A stretch of DNA of 64,000 bases, taken from positions 124,001-188,000 of the forward strand of contig JASFXZ010000092.1 of the NCBI GenBank assembly GCA_032209605.1. The letters are read 5' to 3'. Positions 21,950-34,054 of the stretch are shown in pieces; position 1 is the first letter of the stretch, and each line of letters starts with the position of its first letter. Below the pieces are notes generated by a model. That model worked only from the letters and a program-made list of their open reading frames with translations. It did not search any database and was not told the origin of the DNA. The translations under genes were made by a program, and so were the position numbers. This stretch comes from Mactromeris polynyma (Eukaryota > Mollusca > Bivalvia > Venerida > Mactridae).

Positions 21950-23680
21950 CTTGGATAAACCTCATTGGCTATCGTACCAGCACTGCAATTGCACCCGGGA
22001 CCTCTTATATGATTTAAAGCTGACATTATACCGCATCACTTCAGAGCTAGCCCAACAGAAAAGCTATTGGAAGTGTTGGCAGATGTCATTCAACCCCTCC
22101 AAGTGTGAAGTTGTCAGATTCACCAAGAAGCGCAACCCCATCAGTATAACTACACCATCCATGGCCATGACTTAGCCACAGTAAGATCAGGCAAGTACCT
22201 CGGAGTCACCCTTTCAGAAAACCTATCCTGGAACGCATATGTGGATGACAAAACCAAGAAGGCCAACAATTCCCTCAGCTTCTACGCTCCCACACAGCGC
22301 TTTGATTCCACTACCGTTACATTCAGACGCTGCTGTATTACCCAGTGTATTTTGATATTTGACCTTACGAAATCACCGTTCGTTCCTGATACTAAATGCC
22401 ATTGGTCGGCACGATCACATGACTACTGAGTTTAAAATAGATGTGTATTTTCCAGTGTTAAACCAAATGTGTACGCAGTGTACATAGCCTTTCGCGTTGA
22501 AGGAATTTTTTACTATCTAGCTAATCGGTTTTATTTCATGTCATTAAAAGTGTAGCATTTACAGAAGACAGTGTTTCGATCATTCATCGAAGATTGTACT
22601 GATACGTATTAAATATAGCGTGGCGAATCTGAGTAACAAAATGCCAAGTAACGGTATGACGCATTTTAAATATACGCAGATTCCGCACGTTCGGTTGTTT
22701 AAATGACCTTAACTCACTACACATTTACAGGCATCGGAATATTTTGGGATGCTGACAAAACGATAGTCACTTACTCATTTATTTAGTTTTTCTAGCAATT
22801 TCCATAGTCACAGCGGCATTTCTATGAAACTGAAATCTGTCTATTCAATGCACACTCGCATAAGCTTTATTACACATGTTTACTGTCCTACATTTGGGAC
22901 ATTACTAATGTCATTAGCGAGTTTTTAAGTGCCGAGCAGCTAAATGGCTGTGAACGCATGTCGACCCGCCTGAAAATATCAGCTGCGCGGGAGTTATAAA
23001 GCAGAGGGTGAACATGAAGGTATCGGAATAAGCGCCCGATGCTAAAGGAGAATTCTCAGTTTCTAGCCAGGTGCCCCAGGGATACCAAAGCCCAGTGCTA
23101 TACTAGCCTGGTGAGGCCCATCATTGAGTATGCCTCCTCTACCTGGGACCCTCACACCAGTAAGAACATCAAACAACTGGAAGCGGTCGAGTGCTGAGCA
23201 GCCAGGTTCGCCATGGGTGACTACAAAACCAACAGCAGCACCAGCCAAATGATATTTTATCTTGACTGGGACCCACTACAGCAGAGACGGTCAGACAGCA
23301 GGCTGGTGATGATATACAGGATTACCCATGGCCTCATTGAGTTATTGACATCCAGGTTGACACCCAGCCACACCACGCAATACATGCTGCCTTTCTGCAG
23401 GACAGACAAGTATCACCGCTCATGCTTTCTAGCTCAGGTCTTCGTCTGTGGAACCAGCTGCAAGAGATTGTCGCTACAGCCCCAACTTTAGAAGCCTTCA
23501 ATGATGGGCTGGTAGGCTGCCACCAGATCTTGTAATGCACAACGTCTTTATTTTGCTATTAATCTGATTTTGTCTTTTATCCTTTCACTGTGCACTTCAC
23601 AACGACCTTGTACATAATTTCATATGCGACAATGCTCCAGAGAGAGCCCTGCATATTACTTGGAAGAAGAAGAAGTGACC
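21950..23680 (+). pseudogene. Decayed LINE (Jockey/CR1-like) reverse transcriptase 3' end, split by an insertion
   Basis: Left part (21990-22290) encodes 'WQMSFNPSKCEVVRFTKK' and, after a frameshift, 'SGKYLGVTLSENLSWNAYV' and 'KKANNSLSF'. These follow the catalytic YADD region in Jockey/CR1-type reverse transcriptases. Right part (23050-23540) continues with 'ARCPRDTKAQCYTSLVRPII', 'EYASSTWDPHTSKNIKQLEA', a stop, 'AARFAMGDYKT' and 'DPLQQRRSDSRL', ending near 'CHQIL'. The 3' tail runs to ~23680 and ends in 'gaagaagaag'. About 750 bp of foreign DNA separates the halves. Frameshifts and stops mean it is dead; endonuclease and most of the RT are absent. Confidence 0.8.
22300..23045. mobile_element. 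~750-bp insertion inside the LINE remnant
   Basis: Inferred from the break in the LINE reading frame between 'NNSLSF' and 'ARCPRDTK'. It has no long ORF. Exact ends and terminal repeats could not be fixed by eye, so the element class is unknown. Confidence 0.45.
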
Positions 23681-23689
23681 CAAGTCATC

Positions 23690-24985
23690 ACATTCACGGA
23701 CATACGTACAGTGGTACAGAGGTGACATGTGTATGTTTTTTATTTATCTTTATATTAATACATTGATCGTTAATATTTAAGTTAAATGTAAGTTGAAAAC
23801 ATTACTGAATATTCTCAGTGCATTGAAGATTCGCGGTAAAGTGGAAATTTCCCCGTGAAATGTATATTGGTATCTGTTATAATAAAGTAGACCATATGAT
23901 TTTTTTAAATATTTATTTCATAATATTGGTATAAATTACAAACAATACATAAATCCCAGATAAAGCACAATACATAAATAATGAATACAGATAATGCATT
24001 GATAACAAATGACGAACAAACTATTAGACAACAAATGAAATAAAATACATGTAACATTAATCATTTATCTTAATGAATGATAATTAATGATACTGAACAC
24101 AACACATGTATAAATACTGACACATAAACGAAAGAAATAGCTAATTTGAGCTATACTGAATTGGATTACCACTGAATTGTGTACTCATTTTATATCATTC
24201 CCGATATTTGCAATGATCTTTGTATTGATACTTATAAATAAATTTGAACATAATTTAAACGAAAAATAACATCAACAAGACATTCATTTATATCCATTTT
24301 GTATTTATAATAATATTTATTCTTTCTTTATTCATACAAAGTTAAAGTTGCACGTTGGTCTACACTTGTATGTAAAACATTGAACTCGTAATCTTTATTG
24401 TTACAATGTTTTGAAGGATGTTTATAAAAGAAAATGAATATTACATCGTATATCAATGCAAATTTTTTTATTCTATACATTAAATTATGACTTACCAGTG
24501 CCACAGGTACGGTGCTTTTTACTCAACGTAATTGTATGTTGCACCTTCTCTTTTAATTACATTATTAATTAACTGTATCTTTTTCATTCATATAGTACAT
24601 CAAAGTTCATTGAGGTTTATAAGGGTTTCAATTCAACAGGTATGACCCCCAATTAACGACTCAACCACCTTCGGTGTGAATATCTTCGCCTTTTCATTGC
24701 TATTAAAAAGACGTGGAGTCGAGTTTATTTACCCTCGCCACCGGGATATCCCATATGGGCGAGCATTCACTATTTTAGTATACTATATGTGTACATACTA
24801 TATTAGCATTCCTTTTTTTAAATTAAAACTATAGTAAAAAGACGACTTCTATCACATTCTTTAATATGCCGAATTGCACTTCAAAAGTGGGCCGAGTCGG
24901 ACCGGAATGTGGGTCGACCTTCTTTAGTAGCCATGAAAGTAACATAGCCATCGTAGCTACGAAAGTTTAATGAGGTGGGCGGAGT
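23690..24985. other. AT-rich stretch without recognisable genes
   Basis: No ORF of note, no splice-flanked conserved segment and no clear repeat family. It ends at the hairpin at 24990. Confidence 0.4.
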
Positions 24986-24989
24986 TTGG

Positions 24990-25074
24990 TGTAGGCACGA
25001 AGACGCTAAATCAGTATCCATAAACTCAAGTGACCTGAGTTGATGGATACTTATTTAGCGTCTTCGTGCCTACA
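24990..25074. repeat. Long near-perfect hairpin, ~39-bp arms and 6-nt loop
   Basis: The left arm 24990-25029 (begins TGTAGGCACGAAGACGCTAA) and right arm 25036-25074 (ends TTAGCGTCTTCGTGCCTACA) are reverse complements with two mismatches and one length difference. The loop is GTGACC. Either strand would fold into one stable stem. It could be the core of a foldback MITE or a small-RNA precursor. Confidence 0.9.
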
Positions 25075-25099
25075 GTGAAGGAAGGGGGAGGGGGATTAA

Positions 25100-26335
25100 T
25101 GGATGGAAAATATCACTGGACAAGTCAAGACGCTTGACGAAGTTCGTTGACGTTAGCATGTGGGTTAAGACGTTGTTTTTTTTTAATTGAAGCGTTTTCG
25201 TTCACTTAACAACAATATCAGTAAGACAAGTAAAACAAATTGACCGAATACCACACGGGACATGTTGAACAATTCATGCACGTGCAATCGAGTTTCACGT
25301 TGTGGACGATTAACAGTGCAAACATAATTCCTAAAATTCATGAATTCTGATAACACACACCAAGGCTAATTTTACCTATCTACTTTCTTTACACAATGAG
25401 TTCTTTAACACAACAAACACTATGTGTACAAATCGGAAGTTTCTTTTTTTGTTCAGTATATATATTACGCTCATATTGCATTTATATTTGTCTGTCCGAG
25501 TGTGCATCTACCTGTTGATCCTCGGTTACATGTGTAGTTTGTAGGTGCAATATTAATTGTGTATGATATATGCCATTGTATGCCATTATTCATGTTTTAA
25601 TTATCTTTGAAGATTATTGTATAGTCTCTTATAACTCAATTTGAGTGGTGATATACATGTTATAAGTTATAACTATTGCAGTTGGTAATATGTACAATGT
25701 TTATTGACAAAACTGAATTACATACTATTAAAAGTTACCTATATACATCAGTTCTCCCGCGATATTATCGAAACTTTTATAGAATTATGTAATACATGTA
25801 TAAACAAATCCAGAACAAAGCTATGACATAAAATACTCCAAATGACCCTGCCGTATGGATAGAGTATAACTACGCGGGTAGTAATTAACAAATATCGTAA
25901 ATGAGATTCAAGAGAAGAGACAACGTGGATTGACATGGTGCTGATACCCATTGGTTATCATTTTCAGTACTGAAACTAGTCGCCTCACATTAAAATGAAA
26001 CGAATGAACAACTCGCACTCCAATGTTAGCAACACCACGAAAACAAACACAGTTATTTATGCATGTACACTGAACACATTTTCTAAACGTCCATGTAATA
26101 AAATACAAATTAAATAAAACGGTTTTACATGCCAAGTTGAAATTTGGCATTCTAGTATTATAAATGGTACTTTGTCGAATTCTATAAAGAAAATACATAT
26201 TTATCTTCATGGTTGCCCACGCGTGACAGTGAGTACGATTTTCAACTTTTGGCACGTGGATCACATAAATTATATAGTTAGCGGTTAATTTCATTTCAAT
26301 GCACTCCACGTTGTATGTCCAAAACGAAAAACAGA
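25100..26335. other. AT-rich stretch without recognisable genes
   Basis: Contains a 133-residue minus-strand ORF (25908-26309) with no recognisable domain, an unremarkable composition and no supporting context. I do not call it a gene. Confidence 0.35.
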
Positions 26336-26339
26336 AAAG

Positions 26340-26575
26340 ATGCCAACAAAGACCATTGAAGAACGCTCCAGGGCCGTCGGTATGATTGATAATGGTACTC
26401 TGATATGACAGGTATGACTAACTTTATAAATTAATTAATCAATTCAAATAGCATTTGGAAAATAATTATAAAAATGTATAGTTTTTGAATTATTGACCAC
26501 TTTTTATAAATACATAAATAAGTGTATTTTAGGTTGCCCGTCTGTTCAATAGGAGTAAATTTGCACATTTTTTCT
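26340..26575 (+). pseudogene. Tc1-like transposase N-terminus split by an intron-like 121-bp segment
   Basis: ATG at 26340 opens 'MPTKTIEERSRAVGMIDNGT' and continues LI-stop-Q up to 26411. The frame resumes at 26533 with 'VARLFNRSKFA'. Joined, this is the first helix-turn-helix of a Tc1-type transposase. The TGA sits where a family Arg is expected, consistent with CGA to TGA decay. The intervening 26412-26532 begins GTATGA and ends TTTTAG, like a small spliceosomal intron, and is very AT-rich. The rest of the transposase is not recognisable downstream. Alternatives: a short AT-rich insertion that happens to have GT-AG ends. Confidence 0.6.
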
Positions 26576-26907
26576 GTTCTTATATTTTGACGAATTAACA
26601 AGTCGATTTTTAGAAATTTTGTTCAGTTTGTGCTTAGGAGAAGTGGGTAATCAAACTTAGTCCTCATACCCCAGAAACGGTGCTGTTGATGTGAATCGAC
26701 TAAGTTGTTCAGAAGACATGTGGATCCGAAAAGTCTCGTGGTCAAATACCACAGGAAGGTTGTTAGCCACCATAGTTCTGGTTTTCCCTCCGATAAGGAT
26801 TACTTTTCTATGGCTGTGGAACCAATGACATACCGCCGTTGCATACTTGGCAAACTAACTACCGGGACATAAGGAAGCAGTTTTGCATAACATAAGGCCC
26901 CGTTTCA

Positions 26908-27110
26908 TAGCCGATCTTAAGACGAAGACTGTATCTTATCATAAACCCTATCTTACGTTAACGTAGCTACGAAAATGTGTTGCATGAACATTAGCTGAAC
27001 TTAACTAAGTTCATCGTAGAATTTGTCGTAACTTTACGAATACATTAGAACACTCTTAGTACGTTCACACTATCGTTAAGTGTCATGGGCGCCCCCATAC
27101 GAATCCACGA
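26908..27110. mobile_element. Possible MITE with 'ggccccgtttcata' end
   Basis: The left end 'ggccccgtttcatagcc' followed by 'gatcttaagacgaagac' resembles the end of dispersed foldback elements, and inner segments around 26950-27065 are partly self-complementary. The right boundary is unclear. Confidence 0.35.
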
Positions 27111-30100
27111 TGTACGTGGACTTTTTCATAAAATTTACTTGTTTTTGTGACCGTAACATGATATAATTTTATGTAATTATAAATACGCCAAAATGTCGTA
27201 CAAATGTTTGATTTTATTACCGAAACGACATGGTATACTTTATGTCTCTACTAGGTTAGGGTTACCTGTATATTGTACCCGAGTATCAGAGACAGTTACA
27301 ATATAATAATAGGCGTGGTTAAACTCATGATATTAAACAATTAAAGAATAAGCTATATCACAACACAACACTTTGAATATTTCCAACATTTCTATAAGCC
27401 TTTAATGTAATGTAAACTGTGTAAACTGTTTTCTGTGGAAATTCAGACAATTATTTGGACAAGTTAATAAAACAGAATATGAGTTGAGCCAATTGGCTAG
27501 GGACGAGTTGGCCTAACACCGCGTTGTGTGGTTAAACAGGCACATGGTTAGCTCATTCGGATGAGAACCGTGCTAGTCTTGAGGGTGTTGACACTGTATC
27601 ATATAGTATGTATTTTATTCTAATGTAGGGGAGATAACTGCTACCGTCTTGTGTATGTCTGTTTATAACAGTTATGTTACTTTGGTTTAGAGGTTAGTTT
27701 TGGAATAAAAGAGCATGGGACCTTCATTTCTAAGATCTTACCGTTTCAGCTACAAGCTGGGACATCATTACGCATATCTTATTTCGTATTCTGATGTATA
27801 TAATTTATTTATTGAGAGCAAGGTCAGTATATGGCTGCTTATGTCTTCGTCCTGGATTATATATAGTAGCGTAAGGTGGGCCATGTATGGGACAAAGCGC
27901 ATTTTTGATAAGGTGCAACAATCTCTAAACATTATATAGATATAACTTCTTGTAAAATGTAGTACAATTTCGCGATCCTGTAAGCACTGCCTAAATTCCG
28001 TCAAACAAACGCACGAATGGCAAAATCGAGAATACAAGGTGTACGAGGCAATACTAAAATACCAACTAATCAGCGTTAACACAAAATAGTGTAAAATGAC
28101 TAAAATGAGAATTAAAAACTTATCTTTGAAGATATTAAAATTGTTCGCGGTATTAACATCTGCGTAAGACGTCACAAAAAGAATATCACGCGCACAGCAA
28201 ATCTAACGATGTCAGAATTTTTACGAGTAGGCCTTTTACATCGTATTGGCATTTTGCCCCACCTAACTATACATGTGTTATTATATACTTAATAGTTTTT
28301 AACGCGCTTATTCAATTTGTGTTTATAGCTGTATGATAGGCTCGTCTTATTGCCATGAATTACATTGACGACCATACACGTCTGTAAAGTAATCAATCAA
28401 TGAAGAAGGATATAAATGATATGATCATTTTCCATTAACTAACATTATGAAAAAGTATATTGTATTGGTTGACTGACGAGTTCTTGTTTCTCCTCGTAGA
28501 CGAATATTAAGAAATATTATAAGTAAGGAATGTTTCAGTTTAATTTGGATGTAATATTAGTATTTTAACTTCGTTATATTTCTACAGACTAAATAATATC
28601 AAGTGAAGAGTTATTTCTTATAAAGAATTAAAGTTTTAAATGTTTTCACAATGTGAAACGTCCTGATACATCCGAGGATGTTCCTTAAAAAAGGCCGAGG
28701 TGTTCAGATTGGCTTGCGCTGTAGCATGCCACGCGACAACCAAGGTTTCACGTGCCATTTTTCGCCAAAAGAACCTTTGTTCAACTAGACGACATTTATT
28801 GCTTGCTTCCGCATTGAGTCTTACAATGACGTAGCGGGATTCCGTTTACTAATAAAGATCCTCATCATAGAAGGTTTAGGCATTATCTTTGATGTTGCGT
28901 GTGCCTTGTACTCTAATATTTAAATTAGCTCTGCCATGCTTTCCACAGAGACTACATACATTCATTTTGGCAGCCATATCGGAACTACTTTCCCGCCACG
29001 TTTCTTCCGAAGTATATGTATATTAATAATAGCCGAAATGATCCGATTGTAATATCTTCAGTTTGATTAGCAGTAGCGTTGTTCGACTTCACTTGGACCA
29101 CGTTATCAGCCTGATTAAATGACAGCAATAGCTTCGTAATAGTTAATTGAACTAGATGCAATTTCCGACATTTTTCTGACCAAAACATGTATATATAGCA
29201 AGTGAATTTTAACTGATCCAGACGGAGTTTTCGTGTGACACGGGCAGACAGACGGACACACAGTTCATAACTTGGTTCCAGTGTGACGATATTGCAATTC
29301 TACATTTTAAAAAGCAGGCGAGAAATGTATATTGAAAGTGGCATATGTATCGTTTTTTACCGCATAATAAGAATATGAAATTTTGACAACGTTACTCGGT
29401 CACTCACAATGTAGTCGGTTGCCCAAGTGCTACCCATAAATCACAAATTAGACAGTAATTTGAAATTTATGTTGTTTTATGTCTTGTTTATCGGAGGTGG
29501 TCGAGTTGAAAGGGAAACTTACTATATATAGCAAAAAGATAACAGTGATGGGTGTTGGATATTTTAAAATATGGGCGTAGTATGTGTAGAAGCCGTGTAG
29601 TACACGGCTGAAACCACCCCTAATATTCTCGTAAACATCGAGGGTAGGTATCATGGGTGAAAGATTTAATGATGGTACAACACATCGTGCCAAAGATTAT
29701 ATGTATCGCGTAATTGTACACACAGTATAACGGAGACCTTTTCATGCGGTCAGTTTAAAGAATTAATCCCTCGGGCGTGTTTTCATACCGTGAAACGGAA
29801 ATGCACGAGAAGCTCGGTGTGTAGACAGTATGTATAATAATTATCTTTGTCGAATACTAGCGGAAAAACTCGAACACTTTTCGTAACGTCCGATTCTAGG
29901 GTCATCATAATATGTGACCTTTAAATCACGGATTTTTGTTGCTGACTGTTATGTGTTGTGGAAATATGTGCGCCATTTCATGGCGGATGGAAATTTAGCA
30001 TGTGTTTTACGATGTTTACGACTGGATTAAATGGACGAAATTGTACATACTTTGGATGGAATTATGTTTTATGTAGGATATATGTGTTTTATGCAAAGAC

Positions 30101-30330
30101 CTAAATTTAGGTCTTTGGTTTTATGTGCTCATTCGCTGTGTTATATCCTGGATGTTAATGGTCCCAGATAGGACAGTGTCCATTTTCTGTGACCGAGTCA
30201 AGAAATTTGGTGGTCTGCATATGTTGAATAGGTATAAACATAATTATATTCTTGTGCGAATTCGTCAGCAAAGATATTGCCTTATGTTGTAACACTTTAG
30301 ACATAGAATATGAATATCATTTTATTTGTA
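27111..30330. other. Largely featureless intergenic DNA
   Basis: No conserved coding segment recognised on either strand. A perfect 24-bp palindrome (half-site CAAAGACCTAAA) lies at 30094-30117. Short ORFs at 27715-28175 on opposite strands overlap and look like chance. Confidence 0.4.
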
Positions 30331-30332
30331 TT

Positions 30333-30800
30333 TGGTGCTGTTGTAGTGGTGTGGGGTAGAGCACCGTACTAGTGTTACGGGGTCGTGGGTTCTAGCCCCA
30401 CATTAGGCACACTTTTCCCCCTTGATTTACTTCTATGGTGGCAGTGGTGTTTGACGGCCCATGGTGGTTGAGCCTCAACTGCCGGAAGGTGGAGGAGTGT
30501 AGTGGTGTGGGATTAGACAGCCGCCCGATTAGCTCAGTCGGTAGAGCACCTTACTAGTGTAAGGGGGTCGTGGGTTCGAGCCCCACATTGGGCACACTTT
30601 TCCCCTTGCTTGACTTCAATGGTGGCAGTGGTGTTTGACGGCTCACGGTGGTTGAGCCTCAAATGCCGGAAGGGGGAGGTTGAGAGTAGTGGTGTGGGCT
30701 TAGACGGCTGCCCCTTTAGCTCAGTGGGTAGAGGGCCATACTAGTGTTAGGGGTTATGAATCCAAGTCCCACATTGGGTGCACTTTTACCCCTTGATTTA
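30333..30800 (+). repeat. Three tandem tRNA-derived units, ~185-bp period
   Basis: 'actagtg' of the anticodon region falls at 30368, 30553 and 30740 (185 and 187 bp apart). Each unit has a tRNA-like head, 'cacacttttccccttg', 'ggtggcagtggtgtttgacgg', 'tggttgagcctcaa' and 'gccggaagg'. The first and third heads are damaged; the second is nearly intact. This is a tRNA-derived SINE that became tandem, or a tRNA-containing satellite. Confidence 0.8.
30523..30594 (+). tRNA. tRNA-Thr(AGT)-like cloverleaf, best copy of the tandem unit
   Basis: 72 nt. Acceptor GCCCGAT pairs with ATTGGGC (one G-T). The D-arm is GCTC...GAGC, and the T-arm GTGGG-TTCGAGC-CCCAC is perfect. The anticodon stem is weaker: CCTTA faces AAGGG with a G-T and an A-A mismatch. 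The anticodon loop reads CTAGTGT, placing AGT at 34-36 (Thr). A and B boxes are intact. No T-run terminator follows at once (the next T-run is 'acttttcccc'). Because it sits in a tandem SINE-like array and the anticodon stem is imperfect, it may be only a pol III promoter relic. Confidence 0.4.
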
Positions 30801-31058
30801 CTTCACTGTTATGGTAAAACTCAGGGGAAAAACTAGCAGGCCCCTCAGTGGGATTGAACAGCACAATTTAATCTAGCAGAAAGAAAAATGAACATTCAAT
30901 TTTTTTTGATTGGCGTTATTTATTTAAGAACTTATGATCTATAATGTGGGTATTTCACGTTCCTTCTTTACAGTAAATTACCAGTTATTGAGAGTTTTAT
31001 GTATTTCATATATTTATGTAACCGAACCGAAAGAAACTGAACGAAACTGAGAGACAAC

Positions 31059-31304
31059 CAGGCGCGTAGCTTGGCTTACGCATGTATGCATGTGCGTAAA
31101 ATAATTTTAGACAGGTCGAAAAAATAAAAATGAAATAATTGCGAAAAACGCAATAAAAATGTACACTGGGAGTTAAGGGGGGTCAAATAGTACCACATTC
31201 TATGTTGTAAAATATACTTGAAAAGACACCATAGACCATAGAACATGCCCCCGGACCCTCCTAGCAGAGTGCGTAAAGTCAATTTGGGCTCAGCTACGCG
31301 CCTG
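31059..31304. mobile_element. hAT-like MITE
   Basis: Ends CAGGCGCGTAGCTTGG and, reverse-complemented at the right, CAGGCGCGTAGCTGAG. Length 246 bp. CAGG-initial ends with GCGTAGC are seen in hAT superfamily elements. The flanks gagacaac and acacctac are similar but not identical, so the 8-bp duplication is uncertain. No transposase. Confidence 0.65.
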
Positions 31305-32093
31305 ACACCTACTACACTGGCGTTGATAATATACAGTTAACTCTCATTACAATAGAATATTTGTTTAACAAAACAAATCCAGGCAGTGGGATCAAATATG
31401 CACATTGCTTCATTGGTCAAATTCAATATAATGACGTATTCAATACATTATAATACTGCAAATAAAAATCCAGTATTTTCAATAATTAAAGGCTCACATA
31501 TAGTATTCTATATACACAACGCTGACAGGGTATATGACGTGCAAACTAATTTCCCCTTCATGCACCTCATGGCCATTTTTGTTGATGGCTTGGCTTGGCT
31601 TGAAAACTTTTATTGCTTGATGTCCGCAAGTAACTAGAAATTGACAATTGATCTTCATACAGGAGTCAATAAATATTGCAAAGATTAAATGCGTTCTTGT
31701 ATTTATATTCAAAACGATAGATTGTTTAAGGTTTGAGCTAAATTCAGCTTGATAAAGTCCATGTGATCAGACGCTTGAAATGTGAATTTCAGAATCAAGC
31801 GCACGCTTAACCATGTGTATTGAGGTACCTTATGGGGTATACAATACAGGCAATATATGTGCGAGTGAAATAAAAGAAATTTGATCTGGAGCAAGTAATT
31901 CCAGCTTTTAAAAGGAAAACGTTTTAATTACTTATAGTATACATAACTAAAACACTCTAATCAATTTTTTGAATCAAAAACAGCAAAAATACACATACAG
32001 TATCTAAATATTAGATCTAGAGAGCTAGGCATCGCAACATTGCTTGTTTAACTAAATTTGTATGAAAACATGGATTTGCAGTATTATAAATTC

Positions 32094-32153
32094 GTTATAC
32101 AGGTTGTTGACAGGGTTTATGGGGGATTATAACCTGTCAACAACCTGTATAAC
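32094..32153. repeat. Perfect 21-bp inverted repeat, 18-nt loop
   Basis: GTTATACAGGTTGTTGACAG(G) at 32094-32114 is exactly inverted at 32133-32153. No pyrimidine-rich run or gene end is attached. Confidence 0.9.
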
Positions 32154-32589
32154 TAATAATATAACTAGAGTTGACTGTTTTATATCATCTACTTGTATGT
32201 TTGTTTTTATTCTAGAATCTGTTAAATTGATGTTAATTTCTTGCCTTATAGATGACAGTGATTGAATCCAGTACCATGGAAGTAATTTTGCACCATTGGA
32301 GCTGTAATTATGGTAGAAGTCATCAGAACATGGAAAAGACATTACAGAATAGAACAGAATCACACAGATAAGTGACTCTATTCACTTCATTTTTCTAAAA
32401 TTTGTCTGCATAATTGTTTGTACCTGTTAATATCATTAGTTAACAAAAAACATCAAAATCATCATCATCATCTAGAAGTGGAATGAGTGATTGACTGGAG
32501 TATAATAGCAATAAAAATGTAAGTTGTATTCTCTACTACAATATTGTTTATTCATTTATTTATTTTATCATCATTTGAAGTTTTCATTT

Positions 32590-32735
32590 ATCATCATTTC
32601 ATTCATTATACCCCTGGCAAACAAAGTTTGTATACAGGAGTCACTCTGTTGGTTGGTCGGTTGGTCTGTTAACAAAAACTTGTGGAGCGAACTACATCTA
32701 CAGCTTTTGGAGGATTTTCATGAAACATGAATATT
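32590..32735. repeat. Probable dispersed repeat ('ataccCCTGGCAAACaaagt')
   Basis: Contains 'tttgtatacaggagtcactc' and 'ggttggtcggttggtctgtt', followed by 'ggattttcatgaaacatg'. This recalls a dispersed noncoding repeat of mollusc-type genomes; single copy here. Confidence 0.35.
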
Positions 32736-32747
32736 AGTTGAGATAAG

Positions 32748-32852
32748 CAGGGGCATTGCCAGCGATATTAAAGTTAAAAATTGAAAAAACAATTATGACC
32801 AAAAGTGGACCCCTCCATAGAAAGTCTGAAAAATGGCCCAGCTACACCCCTG
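32748..32852. mobile_element. Short hAT-like MITE
   Basis: Left end CAGGGGCATTGCCAGC; right end, reverse-complemented, CAGGGGTGTAGCTGGGC. 105 bp, no ORF. Target duplication not clear. Confidence 0.5.
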
Positions 32853-32859
32853 ATAGGTG

Positions 32860-34050
32860 ATATAGGTGATTAATAATTTGAAATAATGTATAAACCGAAG
32901 ATAATGCTGTTATATTGCCAGTTTATTTATACCTGGTACAGTTTAGTTACAGTTTATTATGTATATACTCACAATACTTAATACTCTTACATGTCTTCCC
33001 ACCGACAAGTGACCATGATGCAGTAGTTGTCTTACTCGTTGTCCGTAAAACATTCTGGTTCATAGTCCTATTATCCATCCTGTTGGGTCATTCATCCCTC
33101 TCTGAAGGCCCTGGTGGTATTGCTTGACTTTTGTTGTCATAGCTGGTGTGGATGTATAAAGTATTGAGAAAAATGTTTCCAAAATGAGATTGTGATGATC
33201 GTAATGACATACATAACTGTGCGACAGCAAGTATATTCGGTACAGACTGTTAAATGTCTTGTCTTACTACAGATCTGTCTATATGTTGCATGCACATATG
33301 AATGAATTTTACTTGATAAGAAAGAATCATTTTGGATTATGATAATATTAATCTTTGTACTACAAAGTGGTCCCTTAACACAGATTAATTGGAAGGCAGG
33401 GAATGGTCATTCAGTGTGTTGTTTGATATGAGTCCATAAATAGAAGAGTCTTTCCGTATCAGGAAGAATGTCCTGGTCATGACACTGGTTGTTATTTAAC
33501 TGATAAGAGAGATAACCACTGTGGGGAGCTTGGTTGATGTATGTTGTATGCACATGATTAGAAAAGGTATTGAAGTTTGATATTAAAACTTGTTTTGGGT
33601 CATTGTAACAGAGATCTTCTTTTTTTATTCATGCATGGTTCATTACTACAGGTATTATGATATCTGCATATGAACTCATTTTAAAGATAAGGGCAGTGGT
33701 CCTGAAATGCTGATATATAATCAAAGTGCTGTAAGGACTGTAGGCATGGGCTGCTGAAAGTTGGATTGAGGGTTTGCTTGCTTGTTATAGATGTAGTGAT
33801 TTGTTTGCACACAAATTATCACATAATGTATTATTTCGGGAAACTGGGACATCATCTTATATTCAAAATTGTATGACAATTTGCTTAAAATTTTGTGTTT
33901 ATCAGATTTTTTGTGTCTTAATTAGTCTATGTTATACTTGCTTGTTGTATGCACTTATCAAATTGTACTATTTATGGTGAGCTTTTTGGATCCTTGGATG
34001 TCCGTTGTCATGCATTGTGAATCGTGCATTGTGCATCAACATTTTCTTGA
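32860..34050. other. AT-rich stretch without recognisable genes
   Basis: Short overlapping ORFs only. No domain, splice-flanked segment or repeat family identified. Confidence 0.35.
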
Positions 34051-34054
34051 AACA

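Noticed and set aside
25908..26309. 133-residue minus-strand ORF
   Set aside because: No domain or context; AT-rich chance frame likely.
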